This document shows positions 43,841-53,657 of a stretch of 64,000 nucleotides of DNA, one piece after another. Position 1 is the stretch's first letter; each line of letters opens with the position of its first letter. The DNA comes from Litorilituus sediminis (lineage in GTDB: Bacteria > Pseudomonadota > Gammaproteobacteria > Enterobacterales > Alteromonadaceae). The translations under genes were made by a program, and so were the position numbers. Under the pieces are notes generated by a model. The model was not told the origin of the DNA. It did not search any database and was given only the letters and a program-made list of their open reading frames with translations. The DNA is taken from positions 434,001-498,000 of the forward strand of contig NZ_CP034759.1 in the NCBI RefSeq assembly GCF_004295665.1, written 5' to 3'.

Positions 43841-44290
43841 ATGAACTACCCTATTATGATTGAGCAATTGGCCAGCTTAGATGGTTATCAAGTTTCTGTG
43901 CCAGATTTACCCGGTTGTAAAACCAACGTAAGCACAATGGATGAAGCTTTTTCACAAAGTAAAAAAATCATTCAATCTCATTTAGCTATTTTGGCTGAGT
44001 ACGGAGAAAGAATTCCTGAAGCGACGACAGTCGAGCAACAAAAAGCTCACTGGTTAACTAAGAATAATATTTATGCTGATGCTGAAAAAAAATTGGCGAA
44101 TATAACTTGGGGAATGGTTGAGTTTGATATAACACCCTACTTAGGTAAAAGTCATAAAATCAATGTCACTTTACCTGAGTTATTAATCAAACAAATTGAT
44201 GATCGAGTCAGTAAATCGATAAACTACAAAACACGCTCTGGTTTTATTGCCAAGGCATGTATTGCAGAATTAAATAAGAAAGAAGCGTAG
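43841..44290 (+). CDS. Orphan HicB-type antitoxin-like protein
   Basis: 149 aa. The N-terminal HicB fold (MNYPIMIEQLASLDGYQVSVPDLPGCKTNVSTMDEA in pieces) has the DLPGC motif, and the C-terminal ribbon-helix-helix-like part is KINVTLPELLIKQIDDRVSK...TRSGFIAKA. In HicAB systems HicB neutralises the HicA RNase and represses its operon. No hicA-like ORF lies on either side, so it appears solitary. The linker region (about 60-100) is longer than in minimal HicB. The upstream repeats suggest self-control. Confidence 0.8.
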   Translation: MNYPIMIEQLASLDGYQVSVPDLPGCKTNVSTMDEAFSQSKKIIQSHLAILAEYGERIPEATTVEQQKAHWLTKNNIYADAEKKLANITWGMVEFDITPYLGKSHKINVTLPELLIKQIDDRVSKSINYKTRSGFIAKACIAELNKKEA

Positions 44291-44336
44291 TGATAAGCTG
44301 AACGAGATACGCTAACGTATCTCGTTATCTACTTGG

Positions 44337-45047
44337 TTAAACAGTTAGTATAGCGTTAAGGTTTACTTGCTGAGCAGCGTTAGCAACCTTGTCGTTAAAT
44401 GTTCCGCTTTCGTAATAAGATAAAGTTGCCAGGTGCGGCGCAGGAATAAGTTGTTTTAGTTGTGCAATGTTTTCTGCTAAATAATCCATCGCATCGCTTT
44501 GAGCACTATTTGCAATCCAGCCTATACAATTTAAACCATCAGCAACTATAGCTTGATACGTTAATAAGGCATGATTTAAACAACCAAGCTTCATATTAAC
44601 AATTAATATCACATCAAATTGTTGCTGTATGGCGAAATCTGATAGAAAAGTTTGTTTACCCTGGCTTTCTCCAAGCGGTAATCGCCAGCCCCCCGCTCCT
44701 TCTACAAAAGTAACATCAGCTTGATTCGCCAATACTTTCTCAAAATGCTCAGTTAAATCTAGCAAATCAATTTTTTGCTTTAATATTGAAGCAGCGATAT
44801 GTGGTGCAATAGGCTCTTTATAAGCAATAGGATTTATTTGCTCTATTGACTGACCCATATTAGCAAATTCACTCAAGCACTTAGCATCTTCATTAATTAA
44901 CTTACCATCAACTAAATCACATCCAGCAGAAATAGGCTTAAACACGGCAACACGTTTATTGTGATCGGTTATCGCTTTGCTTAGCGCACAAGTAATAAAG
45001 GTTTTACCGGCATCAGTATCTGTGGCGGTAATAAAAATATTTTTCAT
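44337..45047 (-). CDS. bioD: Dethiobiotin synthetase
   Basis: 236 aa, cytoplasmic. Uses ATP and CO2 to close the ureido ring of dethiobiotin from 7,8-diaminononanoate. P-loop TDTDAGKTFITC (about 8-19), the ISAGCD substrate loop and EGAGGWRLPL are family hallmarks. Last gene of the leftward bioBFCD run, 19 bp after bioC. Confidence 0.95.
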   Translation of the reverse strand: MKNIFITATDTDAGKTFITCALSKAITDHNKRVAVFKPISAGCDLVDGKLINEDAKCLSEFANMGQSIEQINPIAYKEPIAPHIAASILKQKIDLLDLTEHFEKVLANQADVTFVEGAGGWRLPLGESQGKQTFLSDFAIQQQFDVILIVNMKLGCLNHALLTYQAIVADGLNCIGWIANSAQSDAMDYLAENIAQLKQLIPAPHLATLSYYESGTFNDKVANAAQQVNLNAILTV

Positions 45048-45066
45048 GAGAAAATTTAACTTACTA

Positions 45067-45864
45067 TTAGCTGTTGAGTTTTACGACTAAGCCAGAGAAA
45101 AGCTTATACGTTGCCGGGTAAATACCACTTGGCTCAAGAAAGTCTTGATAATGCTCGGTCATTTTAAACCACTTTTCTTTACCAGACAGACCGCGGTTTT
45201 TCTTTTGCGCTAAATGATTAGCACCTAAGCCTTTTAATTCACGCGCTAAGTGAATGACATTTTGATATTCCAATACAATGTCTTGACACTTTTGTTCAAT
45301 CAACTTGCTATTAGGGCCATTAAATAATTGATTCAGTTCATTCACGGTTTTGAAGTCAATCACATGCTGATCATCATCGACCTGTTTCCAAGAAGACTTA
45401 AGTTCGTACAAAGTACCATCAACCAGTGTGGTAAAGATAATTAATCCACCAGGCTTTAATACTCGCAACATTTCTTTTATGGCAGTTTCAAGTGGATCAA
45501 ACCACTGAATTACTAAATTAGAATAAATAAAATCAACACTGCTATCTTGTAAAGGTAATTTATGGGCATCACCTTCTAACCAAATTATGCTCTTGTCACG
45601 ATTTGCTTTAGCAAACTGCAGCATTTGGGTTGAGATATCTAAACCTATTACGCGTTCATATGAACTAGCAAGCAAGTCGGTAAAAAAACCCGTACCCGAT
45701 CCTAAATCAACAACAGTTAAGTTGTTTTTTTTCGGCAGCCAAGGCATAAGATGTTTGCCAGAAAATCGCTGTAATCGAGCAGAAACATCATACGATTGAC
45801 TGGCTGAGCCAAATGTTTTGGCGATACTTTCACGGGTTAACCATGTTTGTTCAGAATGAACCAT
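45067..45864 (-). CDS. bioC: Malonyl-ACP O-methyltransferase
   Basis: 265 aa. Methylates malonyl-ACP to enter the pimelate branch of biotin synthesis. It starts IAKTFGSASQSYD, the BioC opening, with SAM motif VVDLGSGTGFFTDLLA and FIYSNLVIQWFDP. Its start overlaps the bioF stop by one base, so translation is coupled. Confidence 0.94.
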   Translation of the reverse strand: MVHSEQTWLTRESIAKTFGSASQSYDVSARLQRFSGKHLMPWLPKKNNLTVVDLGSGTGFFTDLLASSYERVIGLDISTQMLQFAKANRDKSIIWLEGDAHKLPLQDSSVDFIYSNLVIQWFDPLETAIKEMLRVLKPGGLIIFTTLVDGTLYELKSSWKQVDDDQHVIDFKTVNELNQLFNGPNSKLIEQKCQDIVLEYQNVIHLARELKGLGANHLAQKKNRGLSGKEKWFKMTEHYQDFLEPSGIYPATYKLFSGLVVKLNS

Positions 45865-47030
45865 TAATTTAAAGCCTTATTTAAACTTTCAGCTAAGCGT
45901 TTGATATCTTGATGGTTATGGTTTGCGCAAATGGTTACGCGTAACCTAGAACTATTGGCGGCAACTGTCGGAGGACGTATTGCAGAGAGCCAAATACCCT
46001 GTTCTTTTAATTGTTGACTAACACTTAGCGCTTTTTCTTCTTTTTTAACAATAATAGCATGAATTGATGACTGGCTAGGCACTAACACTATGTGTTTATC
46101 TAATAAATCGGTAAATAAATTGCTTAACTCAATAATCTTATCTCTGCGCCATTGTTCTTGTTGAGCTATGGCAATACTTTGTCGAGTTGCCATAGCAACC
46201 GCAGGCGAAATCGCCGTTGAGTAAATATAATGTCTGGCAAAATTAATAAGGTAGTCATGCAAGCTTTCATTACACGCAATAAAAGCACCGCTGCTTGCCA
46301 ATGCTTTTCCAAATGTTGCCATGGTGATATCAATATCAGCCAAGCTATTACTGCCCTGACCATTCTCGCCAATCACGCCGATACTGTGGGCATCATCTAA
46401 ATAAAGCCAAGCATTGTTATTTGTTGCCAGTTTTGCCAACTCACCTACTTTGGCTTGATCGCCATCCATGCTAAAAACACCTTCAGAAGCAATCAGTTTA
46501 TTTTCATTGGATGATTTAGCCAGTTGAGCTGTTAATTGCGTAATATTGTTATGAGCAAAACGCTTTACCTTAGCTTCGCTATGATAAGCACCTTCAATCA
46601 TAGAGGCATGGCTTAATTTATCTAAGTAAAATTCTACTTCAGCGGCAGATTTTCCTTGAAAGCTCTGACCTAAGGTTTGCAGCAAAGCTAAATTAGCAGC
46701 AAAACCACTAGAAAATAATAAACAGCGCGGTTTATTCAACCACTGACAAATATCATTTTCTAACGCTTGGTGGGCATAATGATGACCAGTAATTAAACTT
46801 GAGGCACTCGCGCTTGCGCCAAAGCGATCTACGCCCTCTTGCATCGCTTTATTTATCGCTTGATGACCATTTAAACCAAGATAGTCATTGGAGGAAAAGT
46901 TAAGGTAACTTTTCCCCTCAATTACAATACGATTATTCGCCTGACTATCAAGCTGTACCGTGTTTCTTTTACGGTAACGCAGCAATTCATGCTGTCTAGC
47001 CAGTTGTGCAGAGATAAATTCAAATGCCAT
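45864..47030 (-). CDS. bioF: 8-amino-7-oxononanoate synthase
   Basis: 388 aa. PLP enzyme joining pimeloyl-ACP and alanine. NYLGLNGHQA-like NFSSNDYLGLNG, DKLSHASMIEGA, LYLDDAHSIGVIGENG and the PLP-Lys region TFGKALASSGAF are present. It lies six bases downstream of bioB. Confidence 0.96.
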   Translation of the reverse strand: MAFEFISAQLARQHELLRYRKRNTVQLDSQANNRIVIEGKSYLNFSSNDYLGLNGHQAINKAMQEGVDRFGASASASSLITGHHYAHQALENDICQWLNKPRCLLFSSGFAANLALLQTLGQSFQGKSAAEVEFYLDKLSHASMIEGAYHSEAKVKRFAHNNITQLTAQLAKSSNENKLIASEGVFSMDGDQAKVGELAKLATNNNAWLYLDDAHSIGVIGENGQGSNSLADIDITMATFGKALASSGAFIACNESLHDYLINFARHYIYSTAISPAVAMATRQSIAIAQQEQWRRDKIIELSNLFTDLLDKHIVLVPSQSSIHAIIVKKEEKALSVSQQLKEQGIWLSAIRPPTVAANSSRLRVTICANHNHQDIKRLAESLNKALN

Positions 47031-47035
47031 AAACG

Positions 47036-48103
47036 CTAATTAGCTGCGTTATAGAATAAGTCGCTGTGCTGTTGATCAACCACGGCTGTTTTAATTTTAT
47101 GCTCTAACTCATGACCATCATCGTCTACAGTTTCAGTATTAATCCCCAGCTTTTTAAACAACTCAATATCTTGATTAGTTTCTGGGTTTTCTGTAGTAAG
47201 TAACTTACAGCCGTAGAATATTGAATTCGCACCAGCTAAAAAGCACAGTGATTGCATTTGTTCATTCATTGTTGAGCGACCTGCTGATAAACGAACATGG
47301 CTTTTAGGCATCATAATACGAGCAATGGCGATACAACGAATAAACTCAAAACTTTCTAAGTCTTCTACATCACTAAGTGGCGTACCTTCTACTTTAACTA
47401 ACATATTAATTGGCACACTGTCTGGGTGTTTAGGTAAGTTTGCCAGTTGTACTAGCAATGAAGCACGGTCTACGGCTTTTTCACCTAAACCAACAATACC
47501 GCCACTACATACTTTCATGCCTGAAGACCTAACATTATCCAGTGTATCAAGCCTGTCTTGGTAAGTACGCGTAGTTATAATTTGATTATAATGCTCTGGT
47601 GAGGTGTCTAAATTATGATTGTAATAATCAAGACCAGCATCTTGTAATTGATCCGCTTGCTCTTTAGATAGCATGCCTAAAGTCATACAGGTTTCTAAAC
47701 CTAACGCTTTTACACCTTTTACCATGTCAATTACGTAAGGCATATCACGCTCTTTCGGGTTACGCCATGCAGCGCCCATGCAAAAACGAGTTGAGCCCAT
47801 ATCTTTTGCTCGTTTTGCTGCCTGTAAAACTTTTTCAGTTTCTAATAAGCGTTCTTTCTCAAGATCTGTTTTATTACGAGCACTTTGCGAGCAATACTTA
47901 CAATCTTCAGGGCAAGCGCCAGTTTTAATGGAAAGCAGTGTACTCACTTGAACTTGGTTGGCATTAAAATGCTGACGGTGAACGGTTTGCGCCTGAAACA
48001 TGAGGTCGTTAAATGGCATTGAAAATAATGCTTGTACTTCATCAAGGGTCCAATCGTGACGAATGGTTGAAGCACTAACTGAGGTTAAAACGGTGTTTGA
48101 CAT
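47036..48103 (-). CDS. bioB: Biotin synthase
   Basis: 355 aa from ATG 48103 (MSNTVLTSV); an upstream in-frame ATG at 48157 lies in the operator region. Radical-SAM enzyme inserting sulfur into dethiobiotin. The CxxxCxxC cluster motif is in [13 protein letters not shown]; further Cys ligands are in [10 protein letters not shown] and ETCMTLGM, and [13 protein letters not shown] is the conserved C-terminal block. First gene of bioBFCD, divergent from bioA. Confidence 0.97.
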   Translation of the reverse strand: MSNTVLTSVSASTIRHDWTLDEVQALFSMPFNDLMFQAQTVHRQHFNANQVQVSTLLSIKTGACPEDCKYCSQSARNKTDLEKERLLETEKVLQAAKRAKDMGSTRFCMGAAWRNPKERDMPYVIDMVKGVKALGLETCMTLGMLSKEQADQLQDAGLDYYNHNLDTSPEHYNQIITTRTYQDRLDTLDNVRSSGMKVCSGGIVGLGEKAVDRASLLVQLANLPKHPDSVPINMLVKVEGTPLSDVEDLESFEFIRCIAIARIMMPKSHVRLSAGRSTMNEQMQSLCFLAGANSIFYGCKLLTTENPETNQDIELFKKLGINTETVDDDGHELEHKIKTAVVDQQHSDLFYNAAN

Positions 48104-48158
48104 ATTGACTTGATTGCATCTATTGAACTTAACGGGTAGTCTAGCCAGCCTAAACATC

Positions 48159-48191
48159 TTGTCAACGATAAAAACTTACAAAAGTTAACAA
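48159..48191. promoter_or_regulatory. Likely BirA operator between bioB and bioA
   Basis: TTGTCAAC, 17 bp, GTTAACAA: a near-perfect inverted repeat (one mismatch) matching the known BirA pattern TTGTAAAC-N(16-18)-GTTTACAA. It directly abuts the bioA start and lies in the divergent promoter gap, so biotinyl-AMP-BirA would repress both directions. Confidence 0.7.
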
Positions 48192-49517
48192 ATGAACAAA
48201 AAAGATACAAAAAAGACCACTACGCTCTTAGAATTTGATAAAGAAAGTATATGGCACCCTTATACTTCGATGTCATCGCCATTACCTTCCTATTTAGTGA
48301 GTCATGCACAAGGCGTTAATATTCACTTGGCAACGGGTGAAACCCTTATTGATGGTATGTCGTCGTGGTGGTCGGTATTACATGGCTATAATAATCCCGT
48401 ATTAAATCAAGCGCTAAAGCAACAAGCTGATAAGTTTTCTCATGTTATGTTTGGCGGTTTAACGCATCAACCAGCCATTAACTTATCTCAAAAGCTCATT
48501 AAATTAACGCCAAAAGGGTTAGACAAGGTATTTTTATCTGATAGTGGCTCAGTAGCGGTTGAAGTTGCAATCAAGATGGCTTTGCAATATCAGCACAGTA
48601 TGGCTGAAAAACACCACAAGCCGTTAACAAAAACAAAACTATTAACCGTACGTAATGGCTATCATGGCGATACCTTTGCGGCTATGTCGGTGTGCGATCC
48701 TGTCACCGGCATGCATCAAATATTCGAGCAAGTATTACTTAAAAATCACTTCGCACCTGCGCCAACAACTAAATTCAATGATACGTGGCAAGAAGACGAT
48801 ACTGATGAGCTAAAAGCACTATTTGCAGCACACCATCAGGAAATAGCTGCATTTATTCTTGAGCCTATCGTACAAGGTACGGGCGGCATGCGTTTTTATC
48901 ACCCTAATTACCTTAAAGTGTGTCGGGAGCTTTGCAATCAGTACGATGTATTACTTATTGTTGATGAAATTGCCACAGGTTTTGGCAGAACAGGTAAATT
49001 ATTTGCCTGTGAATGGGCTGATATCAGCCCTGATATTATGTGCTTAGGCAAAACACTTACCGGTGGTTATATTAGCTTAGCGGCAACATTATGTAGTGAA
49101 ACCATAGCAAATGTTATTAGTGAAGGTGAAGCTGGCTGCTTTATGCATGGTCCTACTTTTATGGGCAACCCTTTAGCGTGTGCTATTGCTAATGCCAGCA
49201 TTGATTTATTACTGGAAAATAATTGGCAACAACAAGTTAGCCAAATTGAACAGTCATTAACAACACTGATGTTGCCATTAAAACAACACCCACGAGTTGT
49301 TGATAGCCGTGTATTAGGCACTATAGGTGCGGTTGAATGTACTGATGCCGTCAATGTGGCCGCTATTCAAAAACGTTTTGTCGAGTTAGGCGTTTGGATA
49401 AGACCATTTGGCAAGCTTATATATATTATTCCGCCACTTATTATTAAGGAAAGTGAACTTACCATTTTAGTTACGGCGATAAAAACGGTATTAGATGAAG
49501 ATGACTGTTTCAATTAA
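48192..49517 (+). CDS. bioA: Adenosylmethionine-8-amino-7-oxononanoate aminotransferase
   Basis: 441 aa PLP aminotransferase converting 8-amino-7-oxononanoate to 7,8-diaminononanoate with SAM as amino donor. WHPYTSM near the start, GMSSWWSVLHGYNNP, NGYHGDTFAAMSVCDP, IVDEIATGFGRTG and the PLP-Lys in CLGKTLTGGY are diagnostic. Divergent from bioB. Confidence 0.96.
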   Translation: MNKKDTKKTTTLLEFDKESIWHPYTSMSSPLPSYLVSHAQGVNIHLATGETLIDGMSSWWSVLHGYNNPVLNQALKQQADKFSHVMFGGLTHQPAINLSQKLIKLTPKGLDKVFLSDSGSVAVEVAIKMALQYQHSMAEKHHKPLTKTKLLTVRNGYHGDTFAAMSVCDPVTGMHQIFEQVLLKNHFAPAPTTKFNDTWQEDDTDELKALFAAHHQEIAAFILEPIVQGTGGMRFYHPNYLKVCRELCNQYDVLLIVDEIATGFGRTGKLFACEWADISPDIMCLGKTLTGGYISLAATLCSETIANVISEGEAGCFMHGPTFMGNPLACAIANASIDLLLENNWQQQVSQIEQSLTTLMLPLKQHPRVVDSRVLGTIGAVECTDAVNVAAIQKRFVELGVWIRPFGKLIYIIPPLIIKESELTILVTAIKTVLDEDDCFN

Positions 49518-49559
49518 TCATGTCTAGATAATGCGCCAGAGCGATAACTTGCTTAGGCG

Positions 49560-49940
49560 CTAAAAAATATTGAGCTGTGATAAAATATAAAATAACCAAA
49601 TAAGGTTAACGGTGAGTAGAAAAATTAAATGATATTCGGGGTTATCTGCCCTGCGTCTATTTCGGTATCGTCCAATTAGTAACGACATATAACAGGTAAA
49701 AGCACTTAACCAGAGTAATATATATAAATAGCCAGTTAACGGCGTTAGCCAAAATTGTCTAACATCAATATTGTAGTACTTTACAATACCGTAGTTACTT
49801 TCGGGAGCTGCATAGTAAGACATAACCAAGGCAAACAAAAACAATAACCATGCAGACAGCGCAAAAAGTCCTTTTGCGTAAAACCAGCTATCTTGTGCTT
49901 TTCGCTTCTCTTCAATTGATGTTTGTTTTTTCCCTTTCAT
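49560..49940 (-). CDS. Three-helix membrane protein, unknown
   Basis: 126 aa. A basic, polar N-terminus (MKGKKQTSIEEKRKAQDSW) and three membrane helices (about 24-44, 66-88, 103-124; ALSAWLLFLFALVMSYYA, YLYILLWLSAFTCYMSLL, LIFLLTVNLIWLFYIL). A basic GRYRNRRRADNPEYH loop lies between the last two. No family recognised. Converges with bioA. Confidence 0.65.
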   Translation of the reverse strand: MKGKKQTSIEEKRKAQDSWFYAKGLFALSAWLLFLFALVMSYYAAPESNYGIVKYYNIDVRQFWLTPLTGYLYILLWLSAFTCYMSLLIGRYRNRRRADNPEYHLIFLLTVNLIWLFYILSQLNIF

Positions 49941-50195
49941 CCATTATTACTCTTTTAGCTTATTCCTATAGGCCGTGCTTACAGTGCATAGAAAGCGCAA
50001 AACACCCTATATCAAGTTAATTATTATCCCTGCTTCAGTAAATTTGCGAGTAAGCTAGATAATAATGTTATTTATCAGCTCAATTAAGCATTGCATTTAC
50101 TGCTTGTCAGGGTAACATAGCACTCCATTTTCAGTATAATACCATTTGGTATAAGAAAAATTTCACAGCATTTGAATTATTTAAGAGGTCATTAG

Positions 50196-51596
50196 ATGTC
50201 AGTTATAGCAATTACTGATGTATTAGCAGGTAAATTTCCTGTTGATGAAACAATTACAGTACACGGTTGGATTAGAACACGTCGTGATTCTAAAGCCGGC
50301 ATTTCATTTTTAGCCGTTCATGACGGTTCATGTTTTGATGCCATTCAAGCTATCGTACCTAATGAACTTGATAATTATCAATCTGAAGTATTAAAGCTTA
50401 CTACGGGTAGCGCAGTAAAAGTAACAGGTATTTTGGTTGAGTCTCCTGGTAAAGGTCAGTCATTTGAAATTCAAGCGACTGAAGTTGAAATACTTGGCTT
50501 AGTTGAAGACCCTGATACTTACCCTATGGCAGCTAAGCGTCATAGCATTGAGTTTTTACGTGAACATGCTCATTTACGTGCACGTACTAACATTGGCGGC
50601 GCGGTAACTCGTGTTCGTAACTGTTTAGCACAAGCAGTACATAGATTCTTACATGAAAAAGGTTATTTCTGGATCAGCACACCATTAATTACTGGTAGTG
50701 ACTGTGAAGGTGCTGGTGAAATGTTCAGAGTAAGTACTTTAGATATGGAAAACTTACCACGCGATGAGCACGGTAAAGTTGACTATAAAGAGGACTTCTT
50801 CGGTAAAGAAACCTTCTTAACGGTTTCTGGTCAATTAAATGTTGAAACATACTGTAACGCGTTATCAAAAGTATATACTTTTGGCCCAACGTTTAGAGCT
50901 GAAAATTCAAATACTACCAGACACTTAGCTGAGTTTTGGATGATTGAGCCGGAAATTGCTTTTGCTGATTTAGCTGATGCGGCAAACCTTGCTGAAGAGA
51001 TGCTTAAGTATGTATTAAAAGCCCTACTAGAAGAGCGCCCTGATGATATGGCTTTCTTCCAACAGCGTGTTGATAAAACGGTTATCGATAGATTAAATGC
51101 CGTTATTAATTCTGAGTTCGTTCGCTTAGATTATACTGACGCCATCACTATTTTAGAAAACTGCGATAAGCAATTTGAAAACCCAGTATCTTGGGGTATT
51201 GATTTAAACTCAGAGCATGAGCGTTATTTGGCTGAAGAACATTTTAATGGTCCTGTTGTGTTACAAAACTACCCTAAAGATATTAAGTCATTCTATATGC
51301 GCTTAAATGATGACGGCAAAACAGTTGCTGCTATGGATATCTTAGCACCAGGTATTGGTGAGCTGATTGGTGGTAGCCAGCGTGAAGAACGTTTAGACGT
51401 TTTAGATCAGCGCTTAGCTGAAATGGGCTTAGATCCTGTTGACTATGGTTGGTACCGTGATTTACGTCGTTACGGTACTGTACCTCATTCAGGCTTTGGT
51501 CTTGGTTTTGAACGTTTAGTTGCTTATGCTACAGGTATGCAAAACGTACGTGATGTAATTCCGTTCCCAAGAACGCCAAACAACGCAGCATTCTAA
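50196..51596 (+). CDS. asnS: Asparaginyl-tRNA synthetase
   Basis: 466 aa class IIb synthetase charging tRNA-Asn. N-terminal OB-fold anticodon-binding domain (about 15-110, [25 protein letters not shown] in pieces), motif 2 [22 protein letters not shown], motif 3 [15 protein letters not shown]. Length equals E. coli AsnS (466 aa). Confidence 0.97.
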   Translation: MSVIAITDVLAGKFPVDETITVHGWIRTRRDSKAGISFLAVHDGSCFDAIQAIVPNELDNYQSEVLKLTTGSAVKVTGILVESPGKGQSFEIQATEVEILGLVEDPDTYPMAAKRHSIEFLREHAHLRARTNIGGAVTRVRNCLAQAVHRFLHEKGYFWISTPLITGSDCEGAGEMFRVSTLDMENLPRDEHGKVDYKEDFFGKETFLTVSGQLNVETYCNALSKVYTFGPTFRAENSNTTRHLAEFWMIEPEIAFADLADAANLAEEMLKYVLKALLEERPDDMAFFQQRVDKTVIDRLNAVINSEFVRLDYTDAITILENCDKQFENPVSWGIDLNSEHERYLAEEHFNGPVVLQNYPKDIKSFYMRLNDDGKTVAAMDILAPGIGELIGGSQREERLDVLDQRLAEMGLDPVDYGWYRDLRRYGTVPHSGFGLGFERLVAYATGMQNVRDVIPFPRTPNNAAF

Positions 51597-51631
51597 GCTT
51601 GTTGTCTAGCTGTTATACAATTAACAACGCT

Positions 51632-51659
51632 AAAAAAGCCCTCATTTGAGGGCTTTTTT
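51632..51659. terminator. Bidirectional terminator between asnS and the nitroreductase
   Basis: AAAAAAGCCCTC / GAGGGCTTTTTT, a perfect stem with an ATTT loop and T-runs on both strands. Confidence 0.92.
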
Positions 51660-51674
51660 GATCTCAATAATTCT

Positions 51675-52256
51675 TTATTGCCAATAATCTACATGTGGCA
51701 CAAATGAGCGACTAGGCTTTAATGGTAATTCGCGACATGGTGTACCAATATATAGAAAACCTATAATGTGATCTTGTTCAGCCACACCAAGGCCCTGTTT
51801 AACAATATTATTGTAAGCTAAATCACCAGTGCGCCACATAGCGCCAAAGCCTTGTGCAGTCGCTGCCATTTGCATTGCATGAGCACAACAACCTGCTGCA
51901 ACCACCTGCTCTACTTCAGGTACTTTTTCATGTGCTTGAAGTTTTGTTGAAATAACAATAATTAGCGGTGCTCGAAATGGCATCTTTTTCGCTTTAGCAA
52001 GTTTCTGCTCTATTTCCTCAGCGGTAGCTTGGTTATCAGGCTTTGAAAAAATATCCTTAAAAGCATCAACGTATAAATCACTTAAACGTTGTAAGCCTTC
52101 ACCAGACACCACAGTAAAATGCCACGGCTTTAAACCAGCGTGATCTGGCACGCGCATCCCCGCAGCAAGAATATTTTCTATCACGGTTTTATTAGGCGCA
52201 GGCTCAGTGAGTTGAGGATTAGATTGGCGTTGTAGTAAAAATTCTAAATTTGTCAT
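51675..52256 (-). CDS. Nitroreductase, YdjA type
   Basis: 193 aa FMN-dependent oxidoreductase of the YdjA subgroup. MTNLEFLLQRQSNPQL (the RxS FMN motif), AAGMRVPDHAGLKPWHFTVV, AAGCCAHAMQMAATAQGFGAMWRTG and IGFLYIGTP are characteristic. Natural substrate unknown. Converges with asnS. Confidence 0.92.
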   Translation of the reverse strand: MTNLEFLLQRQSNPQLTEPAPNKTVIENILAAGMRVPDHAGLKPWHFTVVSGEGLQRLSDLYVDAFKDIFSKPDNQATAEEIEQKLAKAKKMPFRAPLIIVISTKLQAHEKVPEVEQVVAAGCCAHAMQMAATAQGFGAMWRTGDLAYNNIVKQGLGVAEQDHIIGFLYIGTPCRELPLKPSRSFVPHVDYWQ

Positions 52257-52492
52257 AGCTTAAGTTAACAATTAAAAACTACTGCTAGTGTAACGATTCG
52301 TATTCGTTAGTGCACTAAATTATTTATTGTCATTAATAATCTAAGGCCTATTGACTTCATTAACTTTAACCTTCACTATCAATGAATCAACTATTGATTA
52401 ATAGCAAACCAGTAAACAAACTTTTTTAACTAAAATAAATAGAATTTAATAATTATCATGATGCATTTATTTGTCCTCAAACATAATACAAA

Positions 52493-52613
52493 GGCAATGG
52501 CGACTGTGAACTGTCGACAGTTGGCCATTGCTGTGTGGCAAATAGATGCGGATAGTTGATTAAATAAAAAACTTTATTCAACAGCCGCAGCCTTTATCTT
52601 CTGCGGCTTTTTT
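52493..52613 (+). ncRNA. Structured leader or small RNA with terminator, upstream of the EamA gene
   Basis: GCAATGGC (52494-52501) pairs with GCCATTGC (52524-52531) to make a long hairpin. About 50 bp on, AGCCGCAG / CTGCGGCT (52583-52608) is followed by TTTTTT. A promoter-proximal hairpin plus a terminator 75 bp before the start could be an attenuated 5' leader or a free small RNA. No known riboswitch motif was recognised. The remaining 52257-52490 shows nothing definite. Confidence 0.45.
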
Positions 52614-52688
52614 ATCTCCAAAATAAATGTTCCGTAGCAGTTTGACTCTGGCTAATTGTTTTCATAACAAACGACAAGGAGCACAAAA

Positions 52689-53594
52689 ATGTCAGTATCT
52701 ATCGCCTATTTAGCCGTATTATTGATTTGGTCAACTACCCCGCTTGGCATCATTTGGAGTAGTGAAACCATTAACCCGAGCATGGCCGTTTTGTTGCGCA
52801 TGCTAATTGCGGTTGTGCTCGGCGCGCTAATCATTAAGGTACGACATATTGAACTGCCATGGCATGGCAAAGCCATTAAGCTCTATAGCTATTCTGCCTT
52901 AGGTATATTTGGTGGCATGATGTGCTCTTATATTGCTGGGCAATATTTAACATCAGGTTTAATGTCGTTAGTCTTTGGTTTATCGCCCATTCTATCGGCG
53001 CTATTAGCCAGAAAAATATTAGCAGAAGCAAAACTATCCTTAGTTAAAAAACTGGCTATGACTTTATCCTTTATTGGCTTAACTATTGTCTGCTCTGATA
53101 ATTTAGCCTTATCTACTGACGCAGGCATTGGTATTGCTTTTATTCTGATGGCGGTTTTTTTCTTTAGCTTAAGTGGGGTATTAGTTAAAAGTATCAGTTT
53201 AGTCATTCACCCTTTAGCTACGACTGTTGGCTCATTAACTGTATCTTTGCCGTTATTTTTATTGACTTGGTTGCTGCTTGATGGCTCGTTAAATATTGAA
53301 CAATGGCAGGAAAAGTCAATTTATGCCACCGTATATTTAGGGGTATTTGGCTCATTAATTGGCTTTTACGCTTACTTTTACGTGCTACAAAAATTAACCG
53401 CGAGTACGGTAACATTAATTACCCTGATAACACCGGTAATTGCATTATCTTTGGGCAATATGTTAAATGATGAGCAAATAACTGTAACCCTATTACTGGG
53501 CGCAGCTTTAGTGATTGTCGGACTAACACTATATCATTGGGGAGAAAGCTTGCTTTCACGCTTTAGCACAAGCGCTTCAGTAAAAGTATCATAA
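52689..53594 (+). CDS. EamA/DMT-family transporter
   Basis: 301 aa inner-membrane protein with ten predicted helices in two EamA repeats (about 3-125 and 145-285). It begins VSIAYLAVLLIWSTTPLGIIW, the typical W-S-x-x-P first helix, and AATVTLITLITPVIALSLG-like STVTLITLITPVIALSLG in the second half. Probably exports a metabolite; substrate unknown. AAGGAG precedes the ATG. Confidence 0.9.
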   Translation: MSVSIAYLAVLLIWSTTPLGIIWSSETINPSMAVLLRMLIAVVLGALIIKVRHIELPWHGKAIKLYSYSALGIFGGMMCSYIAGQYLTSGLMSLVFGLSPILSALLARKILAEAKLSLVKKLAMTLSFIGLTIVCSDNLALSTDAGIGIAFILMAVFFFSLSGVLVKSISLVIHPLATTVGSLTVSLPLFLLTWLLLDGSLNIEQWQEKSIYATVYLGVFGSLIGFYAYFYVLQKLTASTVTLITLITPVIALSLGNMLNDEQITVTLLLGAALVIVGLTLYHWGESLLSRFSTSASVKVS

Positions 53595-53624
53595 ACAATG
53601 ACTAAAGCTGATATAAGAAATGAA

Positions 53625-53654
53625 AAGGCAGTATTTACACTGCCTTCTCTTTTT
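53625..53654. terminator. Terminator between the EamA and DoxX genes
   Basis: AAGGCAGT / ACTGCCTT with a six-base loop, followed by CTCTTTTT on the plus strand. Four bases separate it from the DoxX stop. Confidence 0.8.
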
Positions 53655-53657
53655 AAG

